In this document: positions 48,376 to 57,499 of the stretch, one piece after another
How the letters are laid out: each line of letters begins with the position of its first letter
How positions within the stretch are numbered: the first letter of the stretch is position 1
NCBI RefSeq assembly: GCF_004349215.1
Contig: NZ_SMKU01000005.1
Span: forward strand, 1 to 64,000
Reading direction: 5' to 3'
Origin: Actinomadura rubrisoli
Lineage (GTDB): Bacteria > Actinomycetota > Actinomycetes > Streptosporangiales > Streptosporangiaceae
DNA length: 64,000 bases
Program-made: the position numbers and the translations under genes
The notes under the pieces: generated by a model
What the model saw: only the letters and a program-made list of their open reading frames with translations
Told to the model about the DNA's origin: nothing
Database searches by the model: none

Positions 48376-49179
48376 TCAGTTGCTGACCGACTTCTTGTAG
48401 AGGCGGGTGGCCAGCGGGACGAACACGGTCAGGATGACGGCGACCCAGAGCAGCGAGGCCGGGACGGCGTGCTGGACGGGCCAGGCGTCGGAGGTCTTCA
48501 TCGCGGTGCTGGTGTTGCCGAAGAGCTCGCGTGCGGCCTGGGTGAAGCTGGAGACCGGGTTCCACTCGGCGACGACGCGCAGCGGTGTGGGCAGTTGGGA
48601 GCTGTCGATGAAGGCGTTGGAGAGGAACACCAGCGGGAGCGAGACCATGTTGGCGATGCCGCTGAAGCTCTCCGGGGTGCGCAGGGTCAGCGCGACGGTG
48701 GCGGTGAACCAGGAGAAGGCGTAGGCGAACAGCAGCAGCAGCCCGAACCCGGCCAGGACCTCAAGCGGGGAGGTGTGCACCCGCCAGCCGACCGCCAGGC
48801 CCATCAGCGCCATCGCCGTCAGGCTGCTGAGGTTCATCAGCAGGTCGCTGAGGGTCTGGCCGATCAGCACCGCCGACCGCGCCATCGGCAGCGTGCGAAA
48901 TCGGTCGAAGATGCCCTTCTGCAGGTCCAGCGTCAGCGTGTACCCGGTGGTCTGCGCGCCTATGATCACGGCCTGGACGAAAATGCCGGGGAGCAGGAAC
49001 TCCTTGTAGGACATGCCGGGGATGTCGATGGCGCTGCCGAAGATGTAGGCGAACAGCAGGATGAGCACGATGGGAAGCGCGATCGCGGCAAGGAGCTGCT
49101 CCGGAGACCTCTTGATCTTGATGGCGTTGCGCTTGGCGATGGTCAGCCCGTCGATGATCGGGAGGGTGAGCGCGCTCAT
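48376..49179 (-). CDS. ABC-2 type drug exporter permease, DrrB-like
   Basis: A 267-residue membrane protein with six helices: IALPIVLILLFAYIFGSAID, EFLLPGIFVQAVIIGAQTTG, SDLLMNLSSLTAMALMGLAV, LAGFGLLLLFAYAFSWFTAT and NMVSLPLVFLSNAFID. LPGIF and the EWNPVSSFTQAARELFG block are typical of daunorubicin-exporter permeases. Its start overlaps the ATPase gene by 4 bases. It pairs with the DrrA-like subunit. Confidence 0.9.
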   Translation of the reverse strand: MSALTLPIIDGLTIAKRNAIKIKRSPEQLLAAIALPIVLILLFAYIFGSAIDIPGMSYKEFLLPGIFVQAVIIGAQTTGYTLTLDLQKGIFDRFRTLPMARSAVLIGQTLSDLLMNLSSLTAMALMGLAVGWRVHTSPLEVLAGFGLLLLFAYAFSWFTATVALTLRTPESFSGIANMVSLPLVFLSNAFIDSSQLPTPLRVVAEWNPVSSFTQAARELFGNTSTAMKTSDAWPVQHAVPASLLWVAVILTVFVPLATRLYKKSVSN

Positions 49180-50168
49180 CGGGTGACCTCCTGGGCCTGC
49201 GCGGCGTTGGCGTCGGCGTGCTGGGCACCGGGTGCCCGGTGTCCGGTGAGGGTGAGGTAGACGTCGTCCAGCGTGGGTCGCCGCAGTCCGGCGTCCCGGA
49301 CGGTGACGCCCTGCTCGGCCAGCCGGCCGAGGGCCAGGCGCAGCGACTCGGGGCCGTCGGTGACCGGGACCGTGACCTGGAGCCCCTCGGCGTCGGTCTC
49401 GATGGCGCCGACGGCGAGCCAGGCCAGCGCCTCCCGCGCCTTCGCCAGCTGCCCGCGGTCGGCGACCGACAGCTCGATCCGGTTGCCGCCGATCCGTTCC
49501 TTGAGCTCGTCGGCGGTGCCGCGCGCGATCGCCCGGCCCTGGTCGACCACCACGATCTGGTCGGCCAGCCGGTCGGCCTCCTCCATGTACTGGGTGGTGA
49601 GCAGCAGCGTGGTACCGCCCTTGACCAGCCCGCTGATCACATCCCAGAGCTGCGACCGGGCGCGCGGATCGAGACCGGTGGACGGCTCGTCCAGGAACAG
49701 CACCGGCGGGTCGGCGACCAGGGCCGCCGCCAGGTCGATCCGGCGCCGCATGCCGCCGGAGTAGCCCTTCACCGGACGGTCGCCCGCCTCCGTGAGGTCG
49801 AAGCGTTCCAGCAGCTCGCGGGCGCGCTTCTTACTGCGCCTGGCGCCCAGATGGTAAAGCCGCCCGACCATCTCCAGGTTCTCCGCGCCGGTGAGGTGCT
49901 CGTCGACGGCGGCGTACTGCCCGGACACCCCGATGTGAGAGCGCAGCCTTGCGGCCTCGCGGACGACGTCGCAGCCCGCGACGACGGCGCGCCCGGCGTC
50001 CGGCCGCAGCAGCGTGGTCAGCACCCGCACCGTCGTGGTCTTGCCGGCGCCGTTCGGCCCCAGCAGGGCCAGCACCGTCCCGCGCGGAACCGACAGCTCC
50101 ATGCCGTCCAGCGCCGTCACCTTCCCGTACTTCTTGACTAGTCCTTCGGCTGTGATCGCGTCGCCCAT
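49176..50168 (-). CDS. ABC transporter ATP-binding protein, DrrA-like
   Basis: A 330-residue ATPase: Walker A LLGPNGAGKTTTVRVL, signature VKGYSGGMRRRIDLAAAL, Walker B PVLFLDEPSTGLDP and the switch LLLTTQYMEEADRLAD. A C-terminal regulatory domain (DUF4162-like, about 240-320) ends with LRRPTLDDVYLTLTGHRAPG, the DrrA-type LDEVF-like motif. With the DrrB-like permease it forms a hydrophobic-drug exporter. PadR and DUF1048 genes lie upstream in the same direction. Confidence 0.92.
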   Translation of the reverse strand: MGDAITAEGLVKKYGKVTALDGMELSVPRGTVLALLGPNGAGKTTTVRVLTTLLRPDAGRAVVAGCDVVREAARLRSHIGVSGQYAAVDEHLTGAENLEMVGRLYHLGARRSKKRARELLERFDLTEAGDRPVKGYSGGMRRRIDLAAALVADPPVLFLDEPSTGLDPRARSQLWDVISGLVKGGTTLLLTTQYMEEADRLADQIVVVDQGRAIARGTADELKERIGGNRIELSVADRGQLAKAREALAWLAVGAIETDAEGLQVTVPVTDGPESLRLALGRLAEQGVTVRDAGLRRPTLDDVYLTLTGHRAPGAQHADANAAQAQEVTR

Positions 50169-50229
50169 AGGGGGTCTCCTTGCTGATGTTCGAGGGGCAG
50201 GATCGATGGATGTCGATATCGCCGTAGTT

Positions 50230-50545
50230 GCGCGCGCCTCGATGACCGCGTCGGCGGTCTGGGGGCCTTGCTCAGGTGTTCAGGGGTTGCGCAGCACGCC
50301 TTCTTGGAGTGCGTGCAGGTGGCCGCGCTCTAGGCGGTCTTGGCGGTAGCGTCGGCCAGCCGCCGATGTCACCGGTGGCCGCGTTCAGCCGCAGCTCACC
50401 GGCCATCTCACCGATGTTGCCGTTGAGAACATGAAGACGCCGGGGTCGTCAACGGCACCGACCCGGATCGTTTCGTTGGAGGTGTTGAGGTCGGCCGGTC
50501 CGGTCGCCTGACCGTCCGGTCCACCGTCCAGCTTCGGGTATGAGT
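50230..50545 (-). pseudogene. unassigned coding relic between the DrrA and DUF1048 genes
   Basis: The 410 bases from 50169 to 50579 hold no intact gene. On the minus strand one frame reads PKLDGGPDGQATGPADLNTS, NETIRVGAVDDPGVFMF, and another NGNIGEMAGELRLNAATGDI then GGWPTLPP, both with normal actinomycete codon use. They look like pieces of one frameshifted gene of unrecognised family. Confidence 0.4.
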
Positions 50546-50579
50546 TCTCAGAAACCCCGTACGCGGGTCGTGCGCGCGG

Positions 50580-50957
50580 TCATCGGGGATCCACTTGCTC
50601 CTGCTCGGCGCGCGCGATGGCATCGGTCAGCCGCTTCCGCGCACGGGCGGGGACGTAGCCGCCCTCGGAGTAGTTCTCGACGAACGTCCCGACGAACTCC
50701 GCCGGATCCTGCCCGACGATCTCGCGGATCGGGGTTCCGTCCGCCGCGGCCTGTTCGAACAGGTCGGCGAGGTCTTCGAACATCGTCACACTGCTCTCGC
50801 TGTCGGTCGGCACGAAGTGCATCATGTACCGCTCGATCGCGTCGACCGCCGTTCGATAGTTCTCGGGAAGCCGCGCCACACGCGCCTTGTACTCCCGCCA
50901 CCGCCGCTTGGGGCCGATCACCTTTGAGATGAAGCCGCCCTTTTCGTCATCGGACAT
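50580..50957 (-). CDS. DUF1048 family protein
   Basis: A 125-residue protein: KVIGPKRRWREYKARVARLP, ENYRTAVDAIERYMMHFVP, TMFEDLADLFEQAAADGTPI and EFVGTFVENYSEGGYV, the standard DUF1048 pattern. Such genes almost always follow a PadR regulator and often precede drug ABC transporters; the function is unknown. It begins 2 bases after the PadR stop. Confidence 0.9.
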   Translation of the reverse strand: MSDDEKGGFISKVIGPKRRWREYKARVARLPENYRTAVDAIERYMMHFVPTDSESSVTMFEDLADLFEQAAADGTPIREIVGQDPAEFVGTFVENYSEGGYVPARARKRLTDAIARAEQEQVDPR

Positions 50958-50959
50958 GA

Positions 50960-51289
50960 TTACCTGCCTCCTTCACGGAGCTGTTCGAGCCGTTCTGCGA
51001 GGAAGCTCCAGGTCCTCCAGAACTCTTCGAGATATTCCCGTCCCTGAGCGTTGATGGAATACACCTTGCGCGGCGGCCCCTTCTCGGACGGAACCCTCTT
51101 CACGTCGACCAGGCCGCGCTGCTCGATCCTGACCAACAGCGCGTAGATGGTGCCTTCGGCGATGTCGGAGAAGCCCTGATCGCGCAGCCACGCCGTGATC
51201 TCGTAGCCGTACGCGGACCGGCCGGACAGGATCGCCAGGACGATGCCCTCCAGCGTCCCCTTGAGCATCTCCGTCATCTGCTTGCCCAT
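50960..51289 (-). CDS. PadR-family transcriptional regulator
   Basis: ATG at 51289 (MGKQMTEMLKGTLEGIVLAI) gives 109 residues with LSGRSAYGYEITAWLRDQGF, IAEGTIYALLVRIEQRGLVD (recognition helix) and GPPRKVYSINAQGREYLEEF. PadR proteins repress drug or phenolic-acid responses. It heads a leftward unit PadR-DUF1048 and, beyond a relic, DrrAB. GAGGGGGTG lies upstream as ribosome site. Confidence 0.9.
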   Translation of the reverse strand: MGKQMTEMLKGTLEGIVLAILSGRSAYGYEITAWLRDQGFSDIAEGTIYALLVRIEQRGLVDVKRVPSEKGPPRKVYSINAQGREYLEEFWRTWSFLAERLEQLREGGR

Positions 51290-51346
51290 AGAGCACCCCC
51301 TCTCAGCTACTCGGTGATGCTGACTACAGGTAGACAGTAACACCAA

Positions 51347-51356
51347 GTACTAGTAC
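51347..51356. promoter_or_regulatory. palindrome before the PadR gene
   Basis: GTACTAGTAC, a perfect 10-base palindrome 58 bases upstream of the PadR start, next to further TAC/GTA text. It is a candidate PadR autoregulatory site. Confidence 0.45.
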
Positions 51357-51442
51357 CTAGCAACACCGAATAGTGGAGCCGCGAGCCAGAGCCGCCGCCG
51401 CGCGTACGCACATTCCCCGCCCACACCGTTCGCGGTGCTGGA

Positions 51443-52150
51443 TCAGCGTCGCAGCCACTCGTCGAGGAGGGCGGCCTCGGCTTTGCTGAGGCTGGGCAGT
51501 TCGGGCAGCAGGATGCGGAAGGCGGCGATGACGGCCGCCGGGTCCTGGGTGGGGACGGCGGGCTGATCCGCGAGGATGGCGCGTGCGACCGCGTCGAAGG
51601 CGGCGTCCGCCAGGTGCGGGTCGCTTTGTTCTGGCGGCAAGGTCAGCAGGGTGTGGACGGTTCCGATCCCCGCCGAGCGGATGAGATTGACGGCGCGTTC
51701 CTCGCTCACCCGAAGCCGTCCGGCGGCGGCGATCCTGTGCACACGCTCGGCGAGGATCAGTACACCCTTGGCCTGTGCCGGGGTGTGGCGTGCGCGGGCC
51801 GGGTCGAGCAGCAGGCCGTAGACGTAGGGGTTGGCCAGGCCGAAGCTGATCTGGGTGTTCCATCCGGCGCGGAGGTCTTCTACCGGGTCGTCCGAGGGCG
51901 CGGTGGTCTGCTTGCTCGCCACATGCTCGGCGAAGACGTGCTCGGCGGCGGCATCCAGCAGGTCGTCCTTGCCCTGGAAGAAGCGGTAGAGGGCGGGAGG
52001 CTGCAGCCCGGCCTGGTGGGCAACGCGGCGCGTGGTCACCGCGGCCGGCCCGTGGTCGCGCAGCAGGGCGGCCGCTGCCTTCATGATGCGGTCCCGGGTG
52101 ATGTCCCGCCGCTGCGCGTTCGATGTCACGCAGACGATGGTATCGCCCAC
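51443..52150 (-). CDS. TetR-family transcriptional regulator
   Basis: A 235-residue regulator (GTG at 52150; GTG at 52129 is possible): HTH in DRIMKAAAALLRDHGPAAVT, TRRVAHQAGLQPPALYRFFQ and GKDDLLDAAAEHVF, then a helical ligand domain. It diverges from a broken NmrA/QorB-like oxidoreductase gene, so its natural target may already be lost. Confidence 0.87.
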   Translation of the reverse strand: MGDTIVCVTSNAQRRDITRDRIMKAAAALLRDHGPAAVTTRRVAHQAGLQPPALYRFFQGKDDLLDAAAEHVFAEHVASKQTTAPSDDPVEDLRAGWNTQISFGLANPYVYGLLLDPARARHTPAQAKGVLILAERVHRIAAAGRLRVSEERAVNLIRSAGIGTVHTLLTLPPEQSDPHLADAAFDAVARAILADQPAVPTQDPAAVIAAFRILLPELPSLSKAEAALLDEWLRR

Positions 52151-52321
52151 ACGTGACAGGCGATGTTATCGACGATATTGCCGATCCGCCGCTGCTGACC
52201 TGCGCGGAGATACGGGCAGCGCCCGTCGGACTCCGGGACGTCCACGCGATTGCACCCAACGGAAATATCAGTGTTACCGTTCTCTGTGTTCCGTTGGAGA
52301 CATCCCAGACTGGAGCCATCG

Positions 52322-52942
52322 ATGCTGATCGTCACCGGAGCCACCGGGCACCTGGGGTCGCTGATCGTCAACCGCCTGCTGGAGCGGGTACCGGCCGACA
52401 GGATCGCCGTCAGTGTGCGCGAGGTGCCGAGCGCGTCCTGGTCGTCTCCGCGGCCATTCGAGGCGACGGCGCCCTGACCGCCAACAGGGCCGCCATCGAC
52501 GCAGCACGGGGAGCGGGCGCCCAACGCATCCTGTACACCAGCCACCAGGCTGCCTCTCCCCTGTCGCTCTTCCCGCCGCAGAAGGTCCACGCGGCTACCG
52601 AGGAGCACCTCAAGCAGCAAGAAGTCCCCTACACCGCCCTGCGCAACGGGTTCTATGCCTCCACCTTGGGTTATTACATCGGCGCGGCATTGGAGACCGG
52701 CACGCTCGCCGTGCCGCATCACCGGCCGGACCATCGCCCGGGTCGTCATGGACGACGACGAGTGGACATCCGCAGCAGTCGCCAGCGGGATGCCGCGACC
52801 GGCGGCGGAGTTCTCCCTGACGATGTTCGCGGCATCGCGCAATGGCGAGTTCAACGCCACCGCCCCCTCACTCGAAGCCGTCATCGGCCGCCCCGCCAAG
52901 ACCGTCCACGAGGTCCTGGAGGCCGCCCTGCGCTCCCGATGA
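52322..52942 (+). pseudogene. NmrA-like / quinone oxidoreductase (QorB-type) pseudogene
   Basis: The gene starts normally (ATG 52322, MLIVTGATGHLGSLIVNRLL, Rossmann GxTGxLG) but leaves frame after SVREVP. It resumes in another frame as VLVVSAAIRGDGALTANRAA, AQRILYTSHQAAS and EVPYTALRNGFYASTLGYYI. A third frame holds ARVVMDDDEWTSAAVASGMP and PSLEAVIGRPAKTVHEVLEA before a stop. Expected segments after the first strand and before the C-terminus are missing, so at least two deletions have inactivated it. Confidence 0.8.
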
Positions 52943-53035
52943 GCCGAGCGCCCGTGGTGACCGGCCGCCATGAGAATCTTGGTCCCAGGACAAGGCCGAG
53001 ACCGGTCCCGGGATCAGCGGTCTAGGTTCTGGCAC

Positions 53036-54907
53036 ATGTCTGTCGAGGGAGATCGAAGGACTACCGCCAACGCCGCTCCCCTGCTAGCGGGTGACCCGCG
53101 ACGGCTTGGGGACTACGAACTCGTCGGCCGGCTGGGCGCCGGCGGCCAAGGCTCCGTCTACCTGGGCCATCGGACCGGTCAGCCCGGTGAGCTGGTCGCC
53201 GTCAAGCTGCTGCACAGCGCCTTGGCTCAGGACGAGGCCGCGCGCAGCCGTTTCGTCCGCGAGGTCTCGGCCGCCAAGCGGGTGGCCCAGTTCTGTGCGG
53301 CGCAGGTGCTGGCCGCCGACGTGGCCGGCCACCGGCCGTACATCGTGACCGAGTACGTGGCGGGGCCGTCGTTGCACGAGCTGGTCAGAGAGCGCGGCCC
53401 GCTCACCGGCGGCGCGCTGGACCGGATCGCGATCGGGACGGCGACCGCGCTGGTCGCGATACACCAGGTCGGGATCGTGCATCGCGATCTCAAGCCCGCC
53501 AACGTGCTGCTCGGCCCGGACGGTCCACGGGTGATCGACTTCGGCATCGCCAAGGCGTTGGACGTGACCCAGACGGTCACCAACGTCGTCGTCGGAACCC
53601 CGGCGTACATGGCACCGGAACAACTGCGCCGCGAGCCCGCCGGGCCTGCCTCGGACGTGTTCGCCTGGGCCGGGACGATCGTGTTCATGGCCACGGGCCG
53701 GCCGCCGTTCGGCAACGATCTGCTGCCCGCCGTCTCGGAACGCATCCTCAACCAGGAGCCCGACCTCGGCGACATGTCCGGGCGGCTGCGCGAGCTCGTC
53801 GCGGTCTGCCTGGCCAAGGACCCGGCCCGGCGCCCCACAGCGCACCTGCTTCTGCTCCAGTTGCTCGGCCAGGACACCGCACCTGCCGTTGCTCCCCCAC
53901 CGCGCCAGGGCGAGCACAGTTCCGGCGTCCTCGCTGCCGGGACGCCCGCCGAAGCGGAGCAGCGGCATGCGACGGAGGCGGTTCCCGCGGCGCTGCTCGA
54001 ACAGGCGGCGCACATCGCGGCTGCCAAGACTCCCCACCCCTCCCTGAAATTGGACCACCTGCTGCCCGGTTCCCCAGCTGGTCTCAGCGGCCGCGGAGAA
54101 GGCACGGCACCCGGCGATGGAGTTCGCCGTGGTGCAGGGACAGGACAAGGCATCTGGCGCGGGAAAGGCGAGCCGCCGATACCGGCTCGTCGCTTTTTCC
54201 TACCCGCACTGGGTGTGCTCGCCCTGCTACTCCTCATCGTGACCGCAGGGGTGCTCGCGGTTCTCGAAGTGGTCTCCGTCGATGCGGCGTCGCTTTTCCT
54301 TGCCGTCGTGGTGCTGGCGTCGGCTCTGGTACTGCTCGCCCGGTCGCGTGATTCAGGCCGCCTCTTCGTTCTGGCAGCGGCGCTGGTCGCCCTGAGTGCC
54401 GCGTGGGCCGGAGCCGCCGGACAGCGCGGTTTCGACAGCCCGAAGTCCGAATCATCCAGTTCCAAGCCGCCCGCCCGACCGCCGTCGGCGTCGCCGACCG
54501 TCAAGGCGTTCCCACCACCACGGGCAGGACGAACCGTGCCGAACGACAAACTTCTGCCAGGCGACTGCGTGAAGGCGCCTCAAGTGGGCACCGACAAGCC
54601 ACTGCCCGACCTCGTCGACATCACGACCTGCACGAGCAACCACGACGCCGAGGTCACCTTCGTCGGCCAACTCTGGGCGCCGAACGGCCGAAACCCCGGC
54701 GAGAAGAAGAGGAGGCAGCAGACGACCTCCCGCTGCGAGGCCGAACTGTCGAAATACGTGGGGACCCCGTACAAGCAATCAGTGTTCGATTATGCCTACT
54801 GGTTCCCGAGCGAAACGACCTGGGGCAACGGCGACCGGCAAATTGTATGCATGGCCTACTATCCGAAACACGGCCTGCACTACACGATCAAGGGAATACA
54901 AGGCTGA
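53036..54907 (+). CDS. membrane Ser/Thr protein kinase with septum-formation-type sensor domain
   Basis: Kinase domain at about residues 27-285: Gly loop GRLGAGGQGSVYLG, K57 in VAVKLL, HRDLKPAN with D151, DFG at 168-170, and GTPAYMAPEQL. After a Pro/Ala linker, three membrane helices follow (FFLPALGVLALLLLIVTAGV, LFLAVVVLASALVLL, LFVLAAALVALSAAWAGAAG). An exported domain with four cysteines (GDCVKAP, TCTSNHDAEV, RCEAEL, VCMAYY) resembles the septum_form domain. It probably couples an outside signal to phosphorylation in the cytosol. ATG 53036 may be leaderless. Confidence 0.9.
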   Translation: MSVEGDRRTTANAAPLLAGDPRRLGDYELVGRLGAGGQGSVYLGHRTGQPGELVAVKLLHSALAQDEAARSRFVREVSAAKRVAQFCAAQVLAADVAGHRPYIVTEYVAGPSLHELVRERGPLTGGALDRIAIGTATALVAIHQVGIVHRDLKPANVLLGPDGPRVIDFGIAKALDVTQTVTNVVVGTPAYMAPEQLRREPAGPASDVFAWAGTIVFMATGRPPFGNDLLPAVSERILNQEPDLGDMSGRLRELVAVCLAKDPARRPTAHLLLLQLLGQDTAPAVAPPPRQGEHSSGVLAAGTPAEAEQRHATEAVPAALLEQAAHIAAAKTPHPSLKLDHLLPGSPAGLSGRGEGTAPGDGVRRGAGTGQGIWRGKGEPPIPARRFFLPALGVLALLLLIVTAGVLAVLEVVSVDAASLFLAVVVLASALVLLARSRDSGRLFVLAAALVALSAAWAGAAGQRGFDSPKSESSSSKPPARPPSASPTVKAFPPPRAGRTVPNDKLLPGDCVKAPQVGTDKPLPDLVDITTCTSNHDAEVTFVGQLWAPNGRNPGEKKRRQQTTSRCEAELSKYVGTPYKQSVFDYAYWFPSETTWGNGDRQIVCMAYYPKHGLHYTIKGIQG

Positions 54908-54956
54908 GCCGATCCGGGACGTCGCCATCGGCCACCTGGACAACCTTCTCAGGATC

Positions 54957-55343
54957 TCAGGCGGGTGCGGTGACCCACCACAGTGTGCCGAACGGGTCGA
55001 CGAAGGCGCCCATCCGGCTGCCGTCGGCTTGCGCCGTGACCTCCATGGCCGGCCTGGCACCGGCTGTGACCGCCCGCGTGTAGGTCTCTTCGGGATCCGG
55101 CACGGTGGTCCACATCTGGATGTGCACGGGTTCGGTGGGTGAGCGCAGGCACCGGCCGCCGTCGGGTCCGGAGTCGGCGAAGAACAGCACGCTGGTCCCG
55201 ATCCGCGCCTCGGCGTGCATCACCCGCTCGGGGTCCTCGGGCAGAGGCATGACGTTGGACACCTCGGCTCGGAAGGCGCTCTCGATGAACTCACCGAAGG
55301 CGTTCGCGCTGTCCACCATCACGTAGGGCGTCACCGAAGACAT
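54957..55343 (-). CDS. VOC/PhnB-like family protein
   Basis: A 128-residue single-domain protein: VTPYVMVDSANAFGEFIESA, MHAEARIGTSVLFFADSGP, TEPVHIQMWTTVPDPEETYT and MGAFVDPFGTLWWV. ATG at 55343 (MSSVTPYV) is preferred because AGGAG precedes it. Function is unknown. It diverges from the terpene synthase region. Confidence 0.85.
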   Translation of the reverse strand: MSSVTPYVMVDSANAFGEFIESAFRAEVSNVMPLPEDPERVMHAEARIGTSVLFFADSGPDGGRCLRSPTEPVHIQMWTTVPDPEETYTRAVTAGARPAMEVTAQADGSRMGAFVDPFGTLWWVTAPA

Positions 55344-55599
55344 GCCGGACTCCTCACTAATCAAATTTGTCTACCTGCAAGGTACCCAGGGCCGGCCGAC
55401 CTTGTCCAGTACCGCCCTGCTCCGGGCAAGGCGCGACATGTCAGCGAAGCGCGACATCTTCGGCGCCGGCGCGTCCATGGTCGGCTGGACGTGGTGGGGA
55501 CTACTAGGAAGCAAGGCCCGCCAGGATCTCCCGAGGGCCGCCGGTCTGTGGTCCGATTCCTGGTTGGGCGATACGAGCGAGAACACCAAGGAGAGTCCC

Positions 55600-56703
55600 G
55601 TGACCGCCCCATCCGCGATCGCCCCCGAGATCACCATGCATCTCCCACCGGTGTACCTGCCGATGCCCCTGCTCAGCCATCCGCAGCTGGATCTGCTTGA
55701 GCAACGAGGAATCGCCTGGATGGCTCAGCACGGCTTCTGCGACGATCCGGCCCTTCGAAAACGAATCATCGACAGCATGGGCGCCCACTTCTACGGCTAC
55801 GTGTGCCCGGCCGCGGACACCGACCGATTGCAAATGGCCGTCGACTGGGCTTACTTGATGTTCCTCTTCGACGACGTCCACGGCGACAGCGCACAAACCG
55901 ACGCGGACGGCGACAACTACGCATTCCTGGATCTGGCCGTCCGCATCGTCCGCACCCTGGAAACCCCTACGGCACGCATTCTTGACTCCCGCCATCCCTT
56001 TACCGCGCCAATCGTGGATCTGGCCACGCGCCTGCACCGGTGCACGAGCCCGGTGCAGTTGCGCCGTCTGGCCGACGCGCACGCGCTGTGGCTTTTGGGA
56101 GTGGCCTGGGAGATCCCCGCCAGCCGCCACCCGGCGACCTCGCTGGACGACTATCTGTGCACCCGGCACATGTACGCCGCGGCCGCACCCACCATCACCT
56201 GGCTCCAGATCACCGATCCCGAGCCCATCGATGACACCGAGATCACCCACCCCCGGGTGCGCGCGCTGACCGAGATGGCCGGCACCGTCGCCGCCATCGA
56301 CGACGACTTGTACGGCTACGGCAAAGACCAGTGGCTGGCCCGCCGCCACTCTGGGCCGGCGATGGCACCGGCGAACCTGATCGACGTTTACACCACCCAG
56401 GACCAACTCTCCCCCGATACGGCCCTGCACGCCTGCGTCGCACTACGCGACCGCATCGTCCACCGGTTCTTGCAGGTGCGCGACCAGGTCACCCCGGAAG
56501 CCTCGCCCGCCCTGACCCGCTACCTGCACAATCTCACTTGCCTGATGCGCGGCAATTACGAATATGGCCTGGCCGCCGCCCGCTACACCAACCCCGACGG
56601 CCTTCATCCAGGCGCCGTCCACATCACGGGCTCCACGACCGACACTCCTGCCGCCGTTGGCCCGCCCGGAATTCCGGGCATCGACTGGTGGTGGGCTCCG
56701 TAG
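55600..56703 (+). CDS. class I terpene synthase with a variant NSE metal motif
   Basis: GTG at 55600 follows AAGGAG; the product is 367 residues. The aspartate-rich motif is DDVHGD (91-96). The diphosphate-sensor Arg is R189, 46 residues before the second metal motif as expected. That motif reads D235-D236-L-Y-G239-Y-G-K-D243 instead of ND-x-x-S-x-x-x-E, so N, S and E are changed to D, G and D. The C-terminal RY pair is R328-Y329 after MRGNYEYGLAAA. It should cyclise a prenyl diphosphate; product unknown. No methyltransferase or P450 adjoins it. Confidence 0.85.
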   Translation: MTAPSAIAPEITMHLPPVYLPMPLLSHPQLDLLEQRGIAWMAQHGFCDDPALRKRIIDSMGAHFYGYVCPAADTDRLQMAVDWAYLMFLFDDVHGDSAQTDADGDNYAFLDLAVRIVRTLETPTARILDSRHPFTAPIVDLATRLHRCTSPVQLRRLADAHALWLLGVAWEIPASRHPATSLDDYLCTRHMYAAAAPTITWLQITDPEPIDDTEITHPRVRALTEMAGTVAAIDDDLYGYGKDQWLARRHSGPAMAPANLIDVYTTQDQLSPDTALHACVALRDRIVHRFLQVRDQVTPEASPALTRYLHNLTCLMRGNYEYGLAAARYTNPDGLHPGAVHITGSTTDTPAAVGPPGIPGIDWWWAP

Positions 56704-56706
56704 GAT

Positions 56707-57354
56707 CTACTTCAGTCTGGCCACGGCCTCGGTAACACCGTCACCGGTCAGCTCGTCCAGCCCTATTCGCCGTCCCGTGGAAAGGAGGAGCAGATCGCCC
56801 GCCGGTCCCCGCACCTCCAGCGGACCGTCACCGGCCGACCAATCGGCGTCGCTGGCGACGAAACGCAGCCCGGCGAAGCGCTTCTCGGTGCCGTAGAAGA
56901 AGCTCTTCCACATGTGTCGCAGCGCTGGAAGCACGCGCTCGATGGGCATTGGACGCTCTCGGCCGAGCGGCCGCGCGATGTCCTGTCCGTGCACCAGGAT
57001 GTCGGTCAGCGGGTCGAGCGGCCCGCTCATCGGCAAGCGCCGGGGCTGTCCGGCCGTTTCCCTCACCTGGGCGACAAGTTCGGCGGGGGTGTACTGGAGT
57101 GCTCGCTCGCGGGCCATGTCCGCGTTCGCCACGTCGAAATCCCGAGCCCGGATCGCCCGCAGCATCATGGCGGTGAACTCGCGGTCGGCGAGCGAGAGGT
57201 GGGCGACCACATCGCGCACGGTCCAGCCGGCGCACAGCGACTGCACCTGCCATTCATGGTCGTCGAGCGTGTCGAGGAGGGCGGCCAGACCGAGTCGCTC
57301 GGCTTCAACGTCGGGCACCATGGCGACTCGGGTGCGACGGGTGAATGGAGCCAT
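56707..57354 (-). CDS. DinB / mycothiol-dependent maleylpyruvate isomerase family protein
   Basis: A 215-residue protein with the MDMPI N-terminal pattern LGLAALLDTLDDHEWQVQSL, CAGWTVRDVVAHLSLADREF and the third metal histidine in LTDILVHGQDIARPLGR. The conserved W.v.dv..HL and HxxD pattern is that of mycothiol-dependent transferases. Its substrate is unknown. It is convergent with the terpene synthase (3 bases apart) and diverges from a TetR gene across a large nested palindrome, suggesting TetR controls it. Confidence 0.86.
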   Translation of the reverse strand: MAPFTRRTRVAMVPDVEAERLGLAALLDTLDDHEWQVQSLCAGWTVRDVVAHLSLADREFTAMMLRAIRARDFDVANADMARERALQYTPAELVAQVRETAGQPRRLPMSGPLDPLTDILVHGQDIARPLGRERPMPIERVLPALRHMWKSFFYGTEKRFAGLRFVASDADWSAGDGPLEVRGPAGDLLLLSTGRRIGLDELTGDGVTEAVARLK

Positions 57355-57499
57355 GACGGGTTCTCCTTAGTCAGATCATGCATGTGTCATCAAAGTGCGC
57401 CGACGACCTCGGCCAGGGCCTGGGCCGCGCGGCACCTCGTAGTGCAGGCAGGGCGCCGGAGAGCCTGGACGGACGAGACAGGCTCGGCCGCTCCGTTCT

